Source: Bacteroidota bacterium (GTDB taxonomy: Bacteria; Bacteroidota; Bacteroidia; Chitinophagales; Chitinophagaceae). Taken from it: 64,000 nucleotides of DNA. Positions 44,881-53,780 of the stretch are shown here, in pieces (position 1 is the first letter of the stretch; each line of letters starts with the position of its first letter). Below the pieces are notes generated by a model, which searched no databases, was not told where the DNA came from, and saw nothing but the letters and a program-made list of their open reading frames with translations. The position numbers were made by a program, and so were the translations under genes. The DNA lies in NCBI GenBank assembly GCA_023387985.1, contig JAEWHC010000009.1, positions 124,001 through 188,000 on the forward strand, read 5' to 3'.

Positions 44881-46239
44881 TTACAGCCCATACTCACTCA
44901 CCAGCCATATCATTGCTGCCATGCCAAAAGCGCCCAACTCCAGTTCGCGGCGGTTTACCGCTTCAAATACGTCATTTGGAGCGTGGTGAACGTCAAAATA
45001 CCGCTGGCTTAATGGATTAATGCTGCTCAAAACTGTTCCATGCGAACGCAGCGGGCTAATGTCTACCCCGCCGCCATTTCGGTTGATGCTGTGAATGCCA
45101 TACGGAAGGAAATACTTCTCCCATTTTTTAGCGTTCTGATATTGTTTCTCCGTTCCGGAAACACCAATGGTTTGAACACCAAAGCCGCCGGCATCGCTTT
45201 CAATCGCGTACAAGTGTTTTTCACCCTTATTTTTCGCTGAATCTGCATAAGCATTTCCGCCTTTTACCCCATTTTCTTCATTGGCGTACATTACCGCACG
45301 AATGGTTCTTTTTGGGGTTAACCCGGTTGCCTTAATGGCTCGGATCACTTCAATGGCCTGCACACAACCGGAGGCATCATCGTGGGCGCCTTCTCCCAGG
45401 TCCCAGCTATCAAGATGACCACCAGCCAGCACAATTTCATCCGGTTTCTGGCTGCCCCGTATTTCGGCAATCACATTATAGCCCTGGGCATCGGGCAGCA
45501 ACTGGCAGCCCGCTTTCAGAAAAAGTTCGGTTCTATTGCCAAGTTTCACCTGTTCCCAAAGCCATTCCGCATCCAGTGTGCTGATGGCAAATGCCGGGAT
45601 CTTTTCCACTTCATCCGAATAACGTGTACTGCCTGTATGCGGGTTATAATCGAGGGCATGCGTTACACTTCTGATTACAGTGGCCACAGCGCCTTTTTTA
45701 GCGGCAGCCACGGGTGCCCCGCTCCGGTATTTTACGGCATCTCCATATCCGCCAAAAGTCAGGTCGGGCCGCATGGTGTAATTAAAGAACACGATCTTCC
45801 CCTTTACTTCACTATCCGGAAGCCTTTCCAGTGCGGCAAAATCAGGAACGGCAATCACTTCAGCAGTTATGCCCTGCGCGGGTGTTCCCACACTCATGCC
45901 CAGGGCGCAACTGTGCAGGTTGCGGCTTTGACCGTTAACCCTAGCAATCGCCACTTCCTGCGGGCCGCGTACCCAATGGGGCACCATAACCGGTTGCAGG
46001 TAAACTGTATCGGCGCCAGCGGCCCAAAGCATTTCGGCGGTAGCCAACACGGCTTTGCGGTCATTTTCACTGCCACTCAGGCGAGGACCGATGTTTTTGG
46101 TGATGTAACGCAGGTTTTCATAGGCCGGGCTGCGCAGCATAATTTCATCATGCAGCTTTCGAAGGATAATTGAATCATTCTGGGCAAAGCCCGAAAAGGA
46201 AAAAAACAACAACATAAATAAGGGTATCCTGAATTTCAT
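44881..46239 (-). CDS. Exported M28-family zinc aminopeptidase/carboxypeptidase
   Basis: A 452-residue peptidase with signal peptide MKFRIPLFMLLFFSFSGFAQ. A PA-like insertion domain (about 120-235) is followed by the M28 catalytic core. The zinc ligands and catalytic residues are visible: His/Asp in AGGHLDSWDLGEGAHDDASG, Glu pair in MYANEENGVKGG, Asp in AIESDAGGFG and the terminal His in DVHHAPNDVFE. It resembles the plasma glutamate carboxypeptidase group. Likely digests peptides in the periplasm or outside the cell. Single gene. Confidence 0.93.
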   Translation of the reverse strand: MKFRIPLFMLLFFSFSGFAQNDSIILRKLHDEIMLRSPAYENLRYITKNIGPRLSGSENDRKAVLATAEMLWAAGADTVYLQPVMVPHWVRGPQEVAIARVNGQSRNLHSCALGMSVGTPAQGITAEVIAVPDFAALERLPDSEVKGKIVFFNYTMRPDLTFGGYGDAVKYRSGAPVAAAKKGAVATVIRSVTHALDYNPHTGSTRYSDEVEKIPAFAISTLDAEWLWEQVKLGNRTELFLKAGCQLLPDAQGYNVIAEIRGSQKPDEIVLAGGHLDSWDLGEGAHDDASGCVQAIEVIRAIKATGLTPKRTIRAVMYANEENGVKGGNAYADSAKNKGEKHLYAIESDAGGFGVQTIGVSGTEKQYQNAKKWEKYFLPYGIHSINRNGGGVDISPLRSHGTVLSSINPLSQRYFDVHHAPNDVFEAVNRRELELGAFGMAAMIWLVSEYGL

Positions 46240-46371
46240 AGCGTTAATTTTGGGCTGTTAAAGTAATGCATAAAACTCAACGAAGGGAGAAAAGATACCC
46301 CGGGCCTGTCTTTGTTTAGTTATTTTGCCTGTTCCGCTTGCACTTAAATCTTTAATTATTTCTGATCAATC

Positions 46372-47700
46372 ATGAAGCAAATTGTTTTTTTTGTCCTGGT
46401 GTTGATTTTCTCGCTTCAGGGCATTTCCCAATCTTCGCAAATCTCATTTGAAAAATACAAACTGGACAATGGGCTGACCGTTATTCTCTATCCCGACAAC
46501 ACCGTTCCGGTAGTCGCCGTCTCCGTACTGTACAAAGTCGGATCAAAAGATGAAGACAGTTCCCGTACCGGTTTCGCGCATTTTTTTGAACATCTTTTAT
46601 TCGATGGCAGCGCGAACGTAAAGCGCGGTGAGTTTGATAAGTACATTACCAATGCCGGAGGGGAAAATAATGCCAATACCGGTTTCGATCGCACTTTTTA
46701 TTTCGACCTGCTGCCCAGCAACCAGGTTGCTCTTGGTCTCTGGCTTGAAAGCGACAGGATGATGGCAACAAATATTCTTGATGAAGGCGTTGAAACCCAG
46801 CGCCAGGTGGTAAAAGAAGAAAAGCGTTTGCGTGTGGACAACCAGCCTTACGGTACCATCATGGAGAATATTTTTAAAAGAGCTTACCCTCCCGGACCTT
46901 ACAATTGGGTACCTATCGGAAGCATGGAGCATCTGGATGCTGCAAAACTTGAGGAATTCCAGAATTTTTTCAAAAAATTCTATGTGCCCAATAATGCCAT
47001 TTTGAGCATTGCAGGCGATATTAACGTGCCTGAATTGAAGAAGCAGATCCAGGCCTATTTCGGGTCCATTCCCCGGGGCAGGGAGACAGTGAAAACGGTG
47101 TTTACCGACAAACCCCTTCCTTCCGAGATCCGCGATGTAGTATATGACAATATCCAATTGCCGGCCGTGGTTCAAGCGTATAAGGGTCCTGCTATGGGAA
47201 CACCCGATTATTACCCTTTCAACGTGTTGAGCACGCTCCTGAGCCAGGGAGAAAGCAGCAGAATGAACCAGGTTATCGTGGATAAAAAACAGGAAGCTGT
47301 TTTTGCGGCGGCCATTCCGTTTTCCATGGAGCGCACCGGTTTGCTGATCAATTATGCCATTGCCAATATGGGCGTGGAGCCGGAAAAAGTGGAAAAGTCA
47401 ATGGACTCCATTGTTGCTGATGTACGTGCCAACCTGGTAACAGAAAAAGAAATGCAGAAAGTGATTACCCAGATCGAAACTGATTTTGTAAGAAGGAATG
47501 CCACTGTAGCAGGTATCGCAGAATCGCTTGCTGATTATGAAGCTTATTTTGGCGATGCCAACCTGATCAATACCGAAATCAATAAATACCGACAAGTAAC
47601 CAGGGAAGATCTGCGGGAGGTGGCACAGAAATATCTCCAGCCTGGTCAGCGGGTTGTTCTCTACTATCTGCCTATGTCTGAAAAACCAGCCGGTAATTAA
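46372..47700 (+). CDS. M16-family zinc metallopeptidase, catalytic subunit
   Basis: A 442-residue exported M16B peptidase (signal peptide MKQIVFFVLVLIFSLQGISQ). The inverted zinc motif HxxEH is intact as HFFEH (His70, Glu73, His74), and the distal Glu of VVKEEKR follows about 75 residues later. The C-terminal half is the inactive M16 repeat (PAVVQAYKGPAMGTPDYYPFNVL). It is followed after only two bases by a second M16 gene without the zinc motif. Such pairs form clam-shell heterodimers that degrade peptides in the periplasm, like the PqqL/MPP group. Confidence 0.95.
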   Translation: MKQIVFFVLVLIFSLQGISQSSQISFEKYKLDNGLTVILYPDNTVPVVAVSVLYKVGSKDEDSSRTGFAHFFEHLLFDGSANVKRGEFDKYITNAGGENNANTGFDRTFYFDLLPSNQVALGLWLESDRMMATNILDEGVETQRQVVKEEKRLRVDNQPYGTIMENIFKRAYPPGPYNWVPIGSMEHLDAAKLEEFQNFFKKFYVPNNAILSIAGDINVPELKKQIQAYFGSIPRGRETVKTVFTDKPLPSEIRDVVYDNIQLPAVVQAYKGPAMGTPDYYPFNVLSTLLSQGESSRMNQVIVDKKQEAVFAAAIPFSMERTGLLINYAIANMGVEPEKVEKSMDSIVADVRANLVTEKEMQKVITQIETDFVRRNATVAGIAESLADYEAYFGDANLINTEINKYRQVTREDLREVAQKYLQPGQRVVLYYLPMSEKPAGN

Positions 47701-47702
47701 TT

Positions 47703-49859
47703 ATGAACCACCAAACTTTTAATATTACACAGATGAACTTCTTCAGCATAAAAAACATAGGTTTCACCCTAATCAGCGGCATGCTGTTCATGCAAGCCTG
47801 CGCACCCAAACCAGCGAACACACCTATACAAACCCAATCCGCGGAAATTATAGACCGTACCAGGCCACCGGTGCCGGGGCCGGCACCTACCATAAATATT
47901 CCCGATGCCGTGTCCTACACCTTACCCAATGGCCTGCAATTGTATGTTGTTTCCAATTCCAAATTGCCGCTTGTTTCTGCCACCCTCACCGTTGATGGCA
48001 AACCCCAGGTTTACGGCAATAAGGCTGGTTTGACCGAAATGGCCGGGGATCTTTTTCGCCGCGGCACAGCATCGCTTGATAAAGCGGCTTTAGATGAGCG
48101 TGTGGATTTTCTGGGCGCCAGCCTGAGTACATCAGCTTATGGAGCAAGTGTATCCTCCCTGAAACGGAATTTCCCGGAGATTTTACAGCTTATGGCAGAT
48201 GTTGCTTTGCGGCCGGCTTTGAATAGCGAAGAACTGGAGAAGGTGCGTACACAAACGCTCAGCAACCTGGCTTCGGGCAAAGAGGATCCTGCCCGCATAT
48301 CCGCCAATATTTCCAGGGCACTCACGTATGGCAAAAACCACCCTTACGGTGAAATAACTACGGAAGAAACGGTAAAGAATATTAGCAGGGAGGATATCCG
48401 GAATTTCTACAACACCTGGTGGAAACCGAATATTTCTTACCTGGTGATGGTTGGAGATATTACACCAGAGGAAGCACACCGCCTTGCCGTGGAAAATTTC
48501 GGCCATTGGGAAAGGGCTTCGGTTCCGAACGTGAATGTTCCCCTTCCCGAGAAGCCTGCAAAAACGTACATCGCAATTGTAAACCGGCCTGGTGCGGTGC
48601 AAAGCAATATTGAAATTGTATCACCGCTGGATCTTAAGCCTGCCAGCGCAGACCGCATAGCGGCCACTTTTGCCGGAAATATTTTGGGTACCGGATTCAG
48701 CAGTCGCCTCAATCAGAATTTGCGTGAAGGCAAAGGGTTTACTTATAGCGCAAGTGGCGGAATCTCCAGTGATCGCTATGCCGGCCGATTCAGAGGCGCC
48801 GCTTCTGTTCGTAAGGAAAAAACAGACAGTGCCATCGCCGAATTTCTTAACGAATTTAACCGGATCCGTGTAGAACCGGTGGGAAAGGAAGAATTGGATG
48901 CCATGAAAGCCTATGTGGGTGGCAGTTTTGCCCGCAGTCTTGAGCAGCCATCCACCATTGCGGCTTTTGCACTCAATACCGTGCTCAACAATCTGCCCAA
49001 AGACTATTACAAAAACTACCTCAAAAATTTGCAAGCCGTTACCCCGGCACAGGTTACCGCAAACTCGCTTAAATACATTCCCGTTAACAACTTGGTGATC
49101 ACCGTGGTAGGCGATGCAGCGGAAATTGCTCCCGGGCTCGAAAAGTATGGCGAAGTGAAATATTTCGATATATACGGAAATCCGGCAGAACCGCCCAAAG
49201 TGGAGAAAGCAGATGCTTCGGTTACGGCTGAAAGCATTTTGCAAAAAGCGATTAACGGTTATGGCGGCATGGCCAACCTTGAAAAGATAAGGGATATTGA
49301 AATTGATGGTTCTGCAAGTATAATGGGACAACAGCTTACATATAACCAAAAAATTGCGCGGCCGGATAAACTCGTGGTATCCATTAAGGCTGGCCCCATC
49401 AATCTGATGCGGCAGGTGAAGAATGGTGATCAGTACATCAGCATTCAACAGGGCAGCAATACGCCGGTTGATGAGGCCACAAAGCATGAGTTGAATGCCA
49501 AGGCCGGAATATTTGAGGAGCTGTACTGGAAGAATACGCGGGGTTACAAATTTGACGTGGTGGGCACTGAAAAAATGGATGGAAAAGAGGCTTACAAGAT
49601 GAAGATTACTTCGCCGGGCGGAAACGAATTCTTCTCCTTCTTTGATCAGGAATCCGGTCGTCGCCTTAAGGACGTGCGTACCCAGGACATGGGTGCAATA
49701 GGCGCCATGGTCATCAATACATTCTTCTATGACTACACGCTCTATGAGGGCATTTACCTGCCGGCAAAAGTGACCGTTGACCTTGGTGTGGCCAAGCAGG
49801 ATGTAACCATCAGGGAGGTGAAAATCAACAAAGGCTTGAAGGATTCGGATTTTAAATAA
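47703..49859 (+). CDS. M16-family inactive partner with C-terminal LolA-like extension, lipoprotein
   Basis: A 718-residue lipoprotein (LISGMLFMQACAPKPANT). At the position of HxxEH it reads GLTEMAGDLFRRGT, so zinc is not bound. The substrate-binding R/Y segment of M16 beta-type subunits is kept (SSRLNQNLREGKGFTYSASGG). After about residue 490 a domain of some 225 residues follows that has nothing to do with M16 peptidases and resembles LolA/outer-membrane lipoprotein-sorting folds (ESILQKAINGYGGMANLEKIR; YNQKIARPDKLVVSIKAG; FFSFFDQESGRRL). ATG 47733 is an alternative start that gives a shorter lipoprotein signal. Coupled to the active M16 gene. Confidence 0.9.
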   Translation: MNHQTFNITQMNFFSIKNIGFTLISGMLFMQACAPKPANTPIQTQSAEIIDRTRPPVPGPAPTINIPDAVSYTLPNGLQLYVVSNSKLPLVSATLTVDGKPQVYGNKAGLTEMAGDLFRRGTASLDKAALDERVDFLGASLSTSAYGASVSSLKRNFPEILQLMADVALRPALNSEELEKVRTQTLSNLASGKEDPARISANISRALTYGKNHPYGEITTEETVKNISREDIRNFYNTWWKPNISYLVMVGDITPEEAHRLAVENFGHWERASVPNVNVPLPEKPAKTYIAIVNRPGAVQSNIEIVSPLDLKPASADRIAATFAGNILGTGFSSRLNQNLREGKGFTYSASGGISSDRYAGRFRGAASVRKEKTDSAIAEFLNEFNRIRVEPVGKEELDAMKAYVGGSFARSLEQPSTIAAFALNTVLNNLPKDYYKNYLKNLQAVTPAQVTANSLKYIPVNNLVITVVGDAAEIAPGLEKYGEVKYFDIYGNPAEPPKVEKADASVTAESILQKAINGYGGMANLEKIRDIEIDGSASIMGQQLTYNQKIARPDKLVVSIKAGPINLMRQVKNGDQYISIQQGSNTPVDEATKHELNAKAGIFEELYWKNTRGYKFDVVGTEKMDGKEAYKMKITSPGGNEFFSFFDQESGRRLKDVRTQDMGAIGAMVINTFFYDYTLYEGIYLPAKVTVDLGVAKQDVTIREVKINKGLKDSDFK

Positions 49860-49863
49860 GCGC

Positions 49864-50934
49864 ATGGAAACATCACCAATCAACCTGACAAAATATTCGC
49901 ACGGAGGCGGCTGTGGTTGTAAAATCTCTCCGGCCGTACTTTCGGAGATCCTCGGAGACGCATCAGCGCAACAGGATTTTCCGCGATTGCTTGTTGGCAA
50001 TGATACCCGGGATGACGCGGCAGTTTTTCTATGGAAAGATGATGAATGCATTGTGAGCACCACGGATTTTTTCATGCCTATTGTCAATGACAGTTATGAT
50101 TTCGGGAGGGTGGCTTCAGCCAATTCTATCAGCGATATTTATGCCATGGGTGGTACGCCACTGATGGCCATAGCAATCCTGGGATGGCCGGTCAACAAAC
50201 TGCCAGCTGCAGAAGCCGGAAGGGTTTTGGATGGTGCAAAAGCCGTTTGCGCTGAAGCCGGCATTCCTCTTGCCGGCGGGCACAGCATTGATAGCCCGGA
50301 ACCTTTTTTTGGCCTTGCTGTAACCGGAATGGTACACAAGGATGACCTGAAGCAAAATAACGGTGCACAGATTGGCGATGATATTTACCTGACCAAGCCC
50401 CTAGGTGTAGGCGCCGTATCGAGCGCCAACAAAAAAGGTTTGCTCGGCGAAGGCGAATTGAAAGAATTGATATATTGGCTTACGCGCCTGAACAAACCTG
50501 GCGAAAAGCTTGGTAAAATAAAAGGGGTGCATGCTATGACCGATGTTACCGGCTTCGGATTATTGGGCCACCTCAGTGAGATCTGCGAAAGCAGCGGAGT
50601 ATCGGCAGAAATTGATTACCGCAAATTGCCGGTACTCGATTCAGCAAGGAAATACCTGGCCCAGGGCATTGCCCCTGACGCAAGCTCCCGCAACTGGAAC
50701 AGTTACAGCTCCGGTGTGGGATTTATGCAAAGAGATAATGGGGATGCGGTGAACATGATGGAGGCTTTCCGCCTGTTGCCCGATCCCCAAACCAATGGCG
50801 GCTTACTGATCTGTGCCTCTCCCTTAATACAGGCCGACATTCAGGATCTGTTTATCAATGAAGGGCTCGAAGCGTTTGTGGATCCCATTGGCAGAATTGT
50901 GCAAACGACCGGCAAGCGGATTCTTATCTATTGA
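49864..50934 (+). CDS. selD: Selenide, water dikinase
   Basis: A 356-residue SelD, which makes selenophosphate from selenide and ATP. The N-terminal active-site segment SHGGGCGCKISP has the catalytic Cys17 and Lys20, so the enzyme uses Cys, not Sec. The nucleotide and metal motifs include LLVGNDTRDDAAVF, SANSISDIYAMGG, AGGHSIDSPEPFFGLAV and MTDVTGFGLLGHL. It begins four bases after the stop of the M16 gene, an unusual partner. No selenocysteine insertion gene or tRNA 2-selenouridine synthase is in the window; in Bacteroidota SelD most often feeds the latter. Confidence 0.96.
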   Translation: METSPINLTKYSHGGGCGCKISPAVLSEILGDASAQQDFPRLLVGNDTRDDAAVFLWKDDECIVSTTDFFMPIVNDSYDFGRVASANSISDIYAMGGTPLMAIAILGWPVNKLPAAEAGRVLDGAKAVCAEAGIPLAGGHSIDSPEPFFGLAVTGMVHKDDLKQNNGAQIGDDIYLTKPLGVGAVSSANKKGLLGEGELKELIYWLTRLNKPGEKLGKIKGVHAMTDVTGFGLLGHLSEICESSGVSAEIDYRKLPVLDSARKYLAQGIAPDASSRNWNSYSSGVGFMQRDNGDAVNMMEAFRLLPDPQTNGGLLICASPLIQADIQDLFINEGLEAFVDPIGRIVQTTGKRILIY

Positions 50935-51030
50935 TCCCGGATTTGTTTCGTTTTGCCTTTTCAGGAATTTTGACGCGGAATTTATGGGAGTTGGGCCTGT
51001 TTAGGTATTACGTAAATAAATTCACACGTC

Positions 51031-51708
51031 TCACCGCCCGGTTTTGTGGTAAACCAATCCGAGGTTTACAAATGAATTGATGTTATTGTAATTTCCTTCC
51101 ACAAAAAAACCAAATTGTTCGGTCGGCAGGTAGCGCAGGCCGATTAATCCCTGGTAATTGAAAGGCGTGGGGAATTCCATTTTCTTCATTTCTTCATGTT
51201 TCGCGTTTTCGTAACGACCACTCCAGAGGTTAGCCCCAATGCCTGCACGCCCATAGGCGTCAATTTTATCGGCGGTGAAAAAATGATAGCTAGCTGTAAG
51301 TCCGAGTTGCCATTGGTGAATGGTTCCTGAGATGTTGTCGATTTGAGTGCCGATAAAAGGAATGCGCAGATCATAGGTTTGTGTGGCATAGGCGTAACCA
51401 AGGGTTGCACCAATGCCTGACTGATTGTTAATCATAAATTCATATTGCACGCCAAGTGGACCAAATGAAGATTTGCTGGTACCACTTCCGGAAAAAATAT
51501 CCGCGATGCCACCGAAATCCAGGTATTGAGCGAGCTTATTGGGAAAGCCATATCCTGCCTGAAAAACATGTGACCCTTTTTTCAGAACGGGTTCTCTTTC
51601 AAATGGCTGATTCCGGCCGATGGTGGCCAAAATATCTGCCGGATTCTGGGAGAAAACTGAATGACTGAAGCTGAAAAAAACCAGGATGATCAGCAGGAAC
51701 TTCTTCAT
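51031..51708 (-). CDS. Outer-membrane beta-barrel protein
   Basis: A 225-residue exported protein (MKKFLLIILVFFSFSHSVFSQ) with strand pairs of a small outer-membrane barrel. Visible pieces are SHVFQAGYGFPN, GPLGVQYEFMINNQSGIGATLGYAYATQTYDLRIPF, QWQLGLTASYHFF, IDAYGRAGIGANLWSG, FNYQGLIGLRYLPTEQFGFFVEGNY and a terminal NSFVNLGLVYHKTGR. No enzymatic motif. It is convergent with selD and alone. Function unknown. Confidence 0.8.
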   Translation of the reverse strand: MKKFLLIILVFFSFSHSVFSQNPADILATIGRNQPFEREPVLKKGSHVFQAGYGFPNKLAQYLDFGGIADIFSGSGTSKSSFGPLGVQYEFMINNQSGIGATLGYAYATQTYDLRIPFIGTQIDNISGTIHQWQLGLTASYHFFTADKIDAYGRAGIGANLWSGRYENAKHEEMKKMEFPTPFNYQGLIGLRYLPTEQFGFFVEGNYNNINSFVNLGLVYHKTGR

Positions 51709-51759
51709 ACAATCAGGATAAGGCGTTCAAAAATAGGGTTTTGCAAGCAGATTGAGGAT

Positions 51760-51795
51760 GAGGTTAAGCCTGAGATTAAGGTTTAGGTTAAGGGG
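51760..51795. repeat. Three imperfect 12-bp tandem repeats (GAGGTTAAG core)
   Basis: Three units with 12-base period: GAGGTTAAGCCT (51760), GAGATTAAGGTT (51772) and TAGGTTAAGGGG (51784). They lie in the 260-base gap upstream of the exported oxidoreductase gene. Low-complexity GGTTAAG arrays occur between genes in several Bacteroidota; a role is not known to me. Could be slipped-strand debris or a regulator-binding array. Confidence 0.55.
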
Positions 51796-51905
51796 GGGTC
51801 TTCGTTAGGTTGCCTATTTATTGTTTTGATTTGGAGATAAATGGGTTCAGGATGCCCGGGACCGAAGGCGAAGGGCAATTGCAATTTGGTAATTAAAAAT
51901 GTTAA

Positions 51906-51959
51906 TCAGAATTCGGAAGGATTTCCTCATTCCAATTCGTAATTTTATCGGAATTCTGA
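51906..51959. promoter_or_regulatory. 9-bp inverted repeat just before the exported oxidoreductase gene
   Basis: TCAGAATTC at 51906-51914 is mirrored exactly by GAATTCTGA at 51951-51959, spacer 36 bases, ending nine bases before the ATG. In RNA it would form a long hairpin next to the start codon; in DNA it could be a split operator. No canonical TAnnTTTG box was found nearby. Confidence 0.4.
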
Positions 51960-51968
51960 ATTTTAATC

Positions 51969-53447
51969 ATGAAAGCCTTAAGGATGCAAAAGAAATATTA
52001 TTGGCTAATCGCTTTGTTCACCGTCCTGGGAGTGGGCCTGCAGTCTTGCGAAGCTCCAAAACAAGTTGTTACAACTCCGGCTCCTCAAATGCAGGGGAAT
52101 ACCTATAAACGTGCTGATTTTAAACCCATTGAGCTGCCGGTGCCCGTACGTCCTGCAGGCCAACAGGATATGCTTGCTTATGCGGCTCCAAAAATTCCGG
52201 TAGTGCGGGTTGGCTTTATCGGGCTTGGCATGCGTGGCCCGAGCGCTGTTGAACGATGGACCTATATTCCCAATACCAAAGTGGCTGCCCTTGCTGATAT
52301 ACGCCCGGAAAGAGTGGAAGCCACCCAAAAAATTCTTGATAAAAGGAATATTGCTCGTGTGCCGGGTTATTCAGGATCTGAAGATGCCTGGAAAGCCCTA
52401 TGCGAACGGGATGATATAGACCTGGTTTACATTGCCACCGACTGGAAAAACCATGTGCCCATGGCTTTGTATGCAATGGAAAAAGGGAAACACGTAGCCG
52501 TGGAAGTGACTGGTGCCATGAATATGAAAGATATATGGGATATGATCAATACCAGTGAGCGTACCCGCAAACATTGCATGATGCTTGAAAATTGTGTGTA
52601 TGACCAGTTTGAACTCACCGCGCTTAATATGGCGCAGCAAGGTGTGTTTGGTGAAGTGATCCATGCCGAAGGGGCCTACATTCACGACCTCTCCCAGTTT
52701 TGGGGCTCATACTGGAACAACTGGAGGCTGGATTACAACCGTCAACACCGTGGCGATGTTTATCCAACCCACGGTCTTGGTCCTGTTGCGCTGGCAATGA
52801 ACATTCACCGCGGTGACAAAATGAACTACCTTGTTTCCATGGATACCAAACCCTTCAACGGGCCTGAAGAGTGGAAAAAGCTCAAAGGAGAATATCCGGC
52901 TGAATTCCGGCACGGCGATCACACCACCACCATGATCCGGACGGAAAAAGGCAAATCTATCCAGATTCAGCATAACGTGATGACACCCAGGCCGTATTCC
53001 CGCATGTACCAGCTAACCGGAACCAAGGGTTTCGCAAATAAGTACCCCATACAGGGCTTTGCCGTGGAAGGTGCCCAGCTTGGGGCTGAAATTGCCGGAG
53101 CGGATTACCAGAAACTGGATGGGCACAGCTTCGTTTCCAACGATCTGCGGGCGGCACTCATGGAAAAATATAAACATCCGTTTTACAGGCAAATGGAAGA
53201 ACAAGCCAAAGAACTCGGCGCCATTGCCCATGGCGGTATGGACTTCATCATGGATTACCGCCTGGCTTATTGCCTGCAAAACGGATTGCCGCTCGATATG
53301 GATGTATATGACCTCGCCGAGTGGAGCTGTCTTGCAGAACTATCTGCCGTATCGTTGGATAACAACAGTGCACCTGTAATCATTCCAGATTTTACCCGCG
53401 GCGCCTGGAACCGGATCCAGGGTTACAAATTTGCCGGCCTGGATTGA
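51969..53447 (+). CDS. Gfo/Idh/MocA-family oxidoreductase, GH109-like, lipoprotein
   Basis: A 492-residue protein with a Sec lipoprotein signal (ALFTVLGVGLQSCEAPKQ). After a 70-residue linker comes the NAD-binding fold (VRVGFIGLGMRGPSAVERW), then AALADIRPERVEATQ, and EVTGAMNMKDIWDMI where many family members have EKP. The C-terminal half follows GH109-type glycosidases, which use a tightly bound NAD to cleave alpha-N-acetylgalactosamine or related sugars (ENCVYDQFELTALNMAQQGVFGEVIHAEGAYIHD; HRGDVYPTHGLGPVA). GH109 proteins are usually Tat-exported; here the signal lacks a twin arginine. The exact activity is open. A strong terminator follows. Confidence 0.86.
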   Translation: MKALRMQKKYYWLIALFTVLGVGLQSCEAPKQVVTTPAPQMQGNTYKRADFKPIELPVPVRPAGQQDMLAYAAPKIPVVRVGFIGLGMRGPSAVERWTYIPNTKVAALADIRPERVEATQKILDKRNIARVPGYSGSEDAWKALCERDDIDLVYIATDWKNHVPMALYAMEKGKHVAVEVTGAMNMKDIWDMINTSERTRKHCMMLENCVYDQFELTALNMAQQGVFGEVIHAEGAYIHDLSQFWGSYWNNWRLDYNRQHRGDVYPTHGLGPVALAMNIHRGDKMNYLVSMDTKPFNGPEEWKKLKGEYPAEFRHGDHTTTMIRTEKGKSIQIQHNVMTPRPYSRMYQLTGTKGFANKYPIQGFAVEGAQLGAEIAGADYQKLDGHSFVSNDLRAALMEKYKHPFYRQMEEQAKELGAIAHGGMDFIMDYRLAYCLQNGLPLDMDVYDLAEWSCLAELSAVSLDNNSAPVIIPDFTRGAWNRIQGYKFAGLD

Positions 53448-53479
53448 TGCCTTAAAGCAACCGACGTTTTAAACACGCG

Positions 53480-53519
53480 GCCCCATGATCGCAAAACAGC
53501 TCATGGGGCTGTTTATTTA
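53480..53519 (+). terminator. Rho-independent terminator after the GH109-like gene
   Basis: GCCCCATGA (53480-53488) pairs perfectly with TCATGGGGC (53501-53509), a nine-base stem with a 12-base loop, followed by TGTTTATTT. It lies 32 bases after the stop codon. Confidence 0.8.
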
Positions 53520-53599
53520 GCTAAACAATCTATTGCCTCTTCACGATTGTGGGTAATTGCCCTAAGGGAGAAATTGTTGCCCATATGATGAAGAGAACA

Positions 53600-53727
53600 C
53601 TGCTACTGCCCAACGGCTTACTGCATAAGTTGCAGGTTGCATGTTTAAAGATTACAGGTTTTAATCTGGCTTTGAACGAACCGCCATATTGCTGCTACTG
53701 CCCAATGGCTCACTGTATAAGTTGCAG
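53600..53727. repeat. Two direct 36-bp repeats (33/36 identical) between genes
   Basis: Copy 1 at 53600-53635 and copy 2 at 53692-53727, 92 bases apart. Each starts CTGCTACTGCCCAA and ends with the small hairpin CTGCATAAGTTGCAG (copy 2 has one change in the stem). A partial third copy (ACTGCTATTGCCC) starts near 53778 and runs into the 3' end of the pyruvate kinase gene, supplying its stop codon. An open frame of about 90 codons covers the repeats, but it has no start signal or domain and I do not call it a gene. The rest of the 333-base gap contains only the terminator. Confidence 0.7.
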
Positions 53728-53780
53728 CTCAACATTCAAAAATGGAGTTTTTATCTTGATTAGAACGTACTGGCGCACTG

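Noticed and set aside
48621..50087. 488-codon minus-strand open frame opposite the M16 and selD genes
   Set aside because: It spans two well-supported plus-strand genes and has no motif; an antisense shadow from codon bias.
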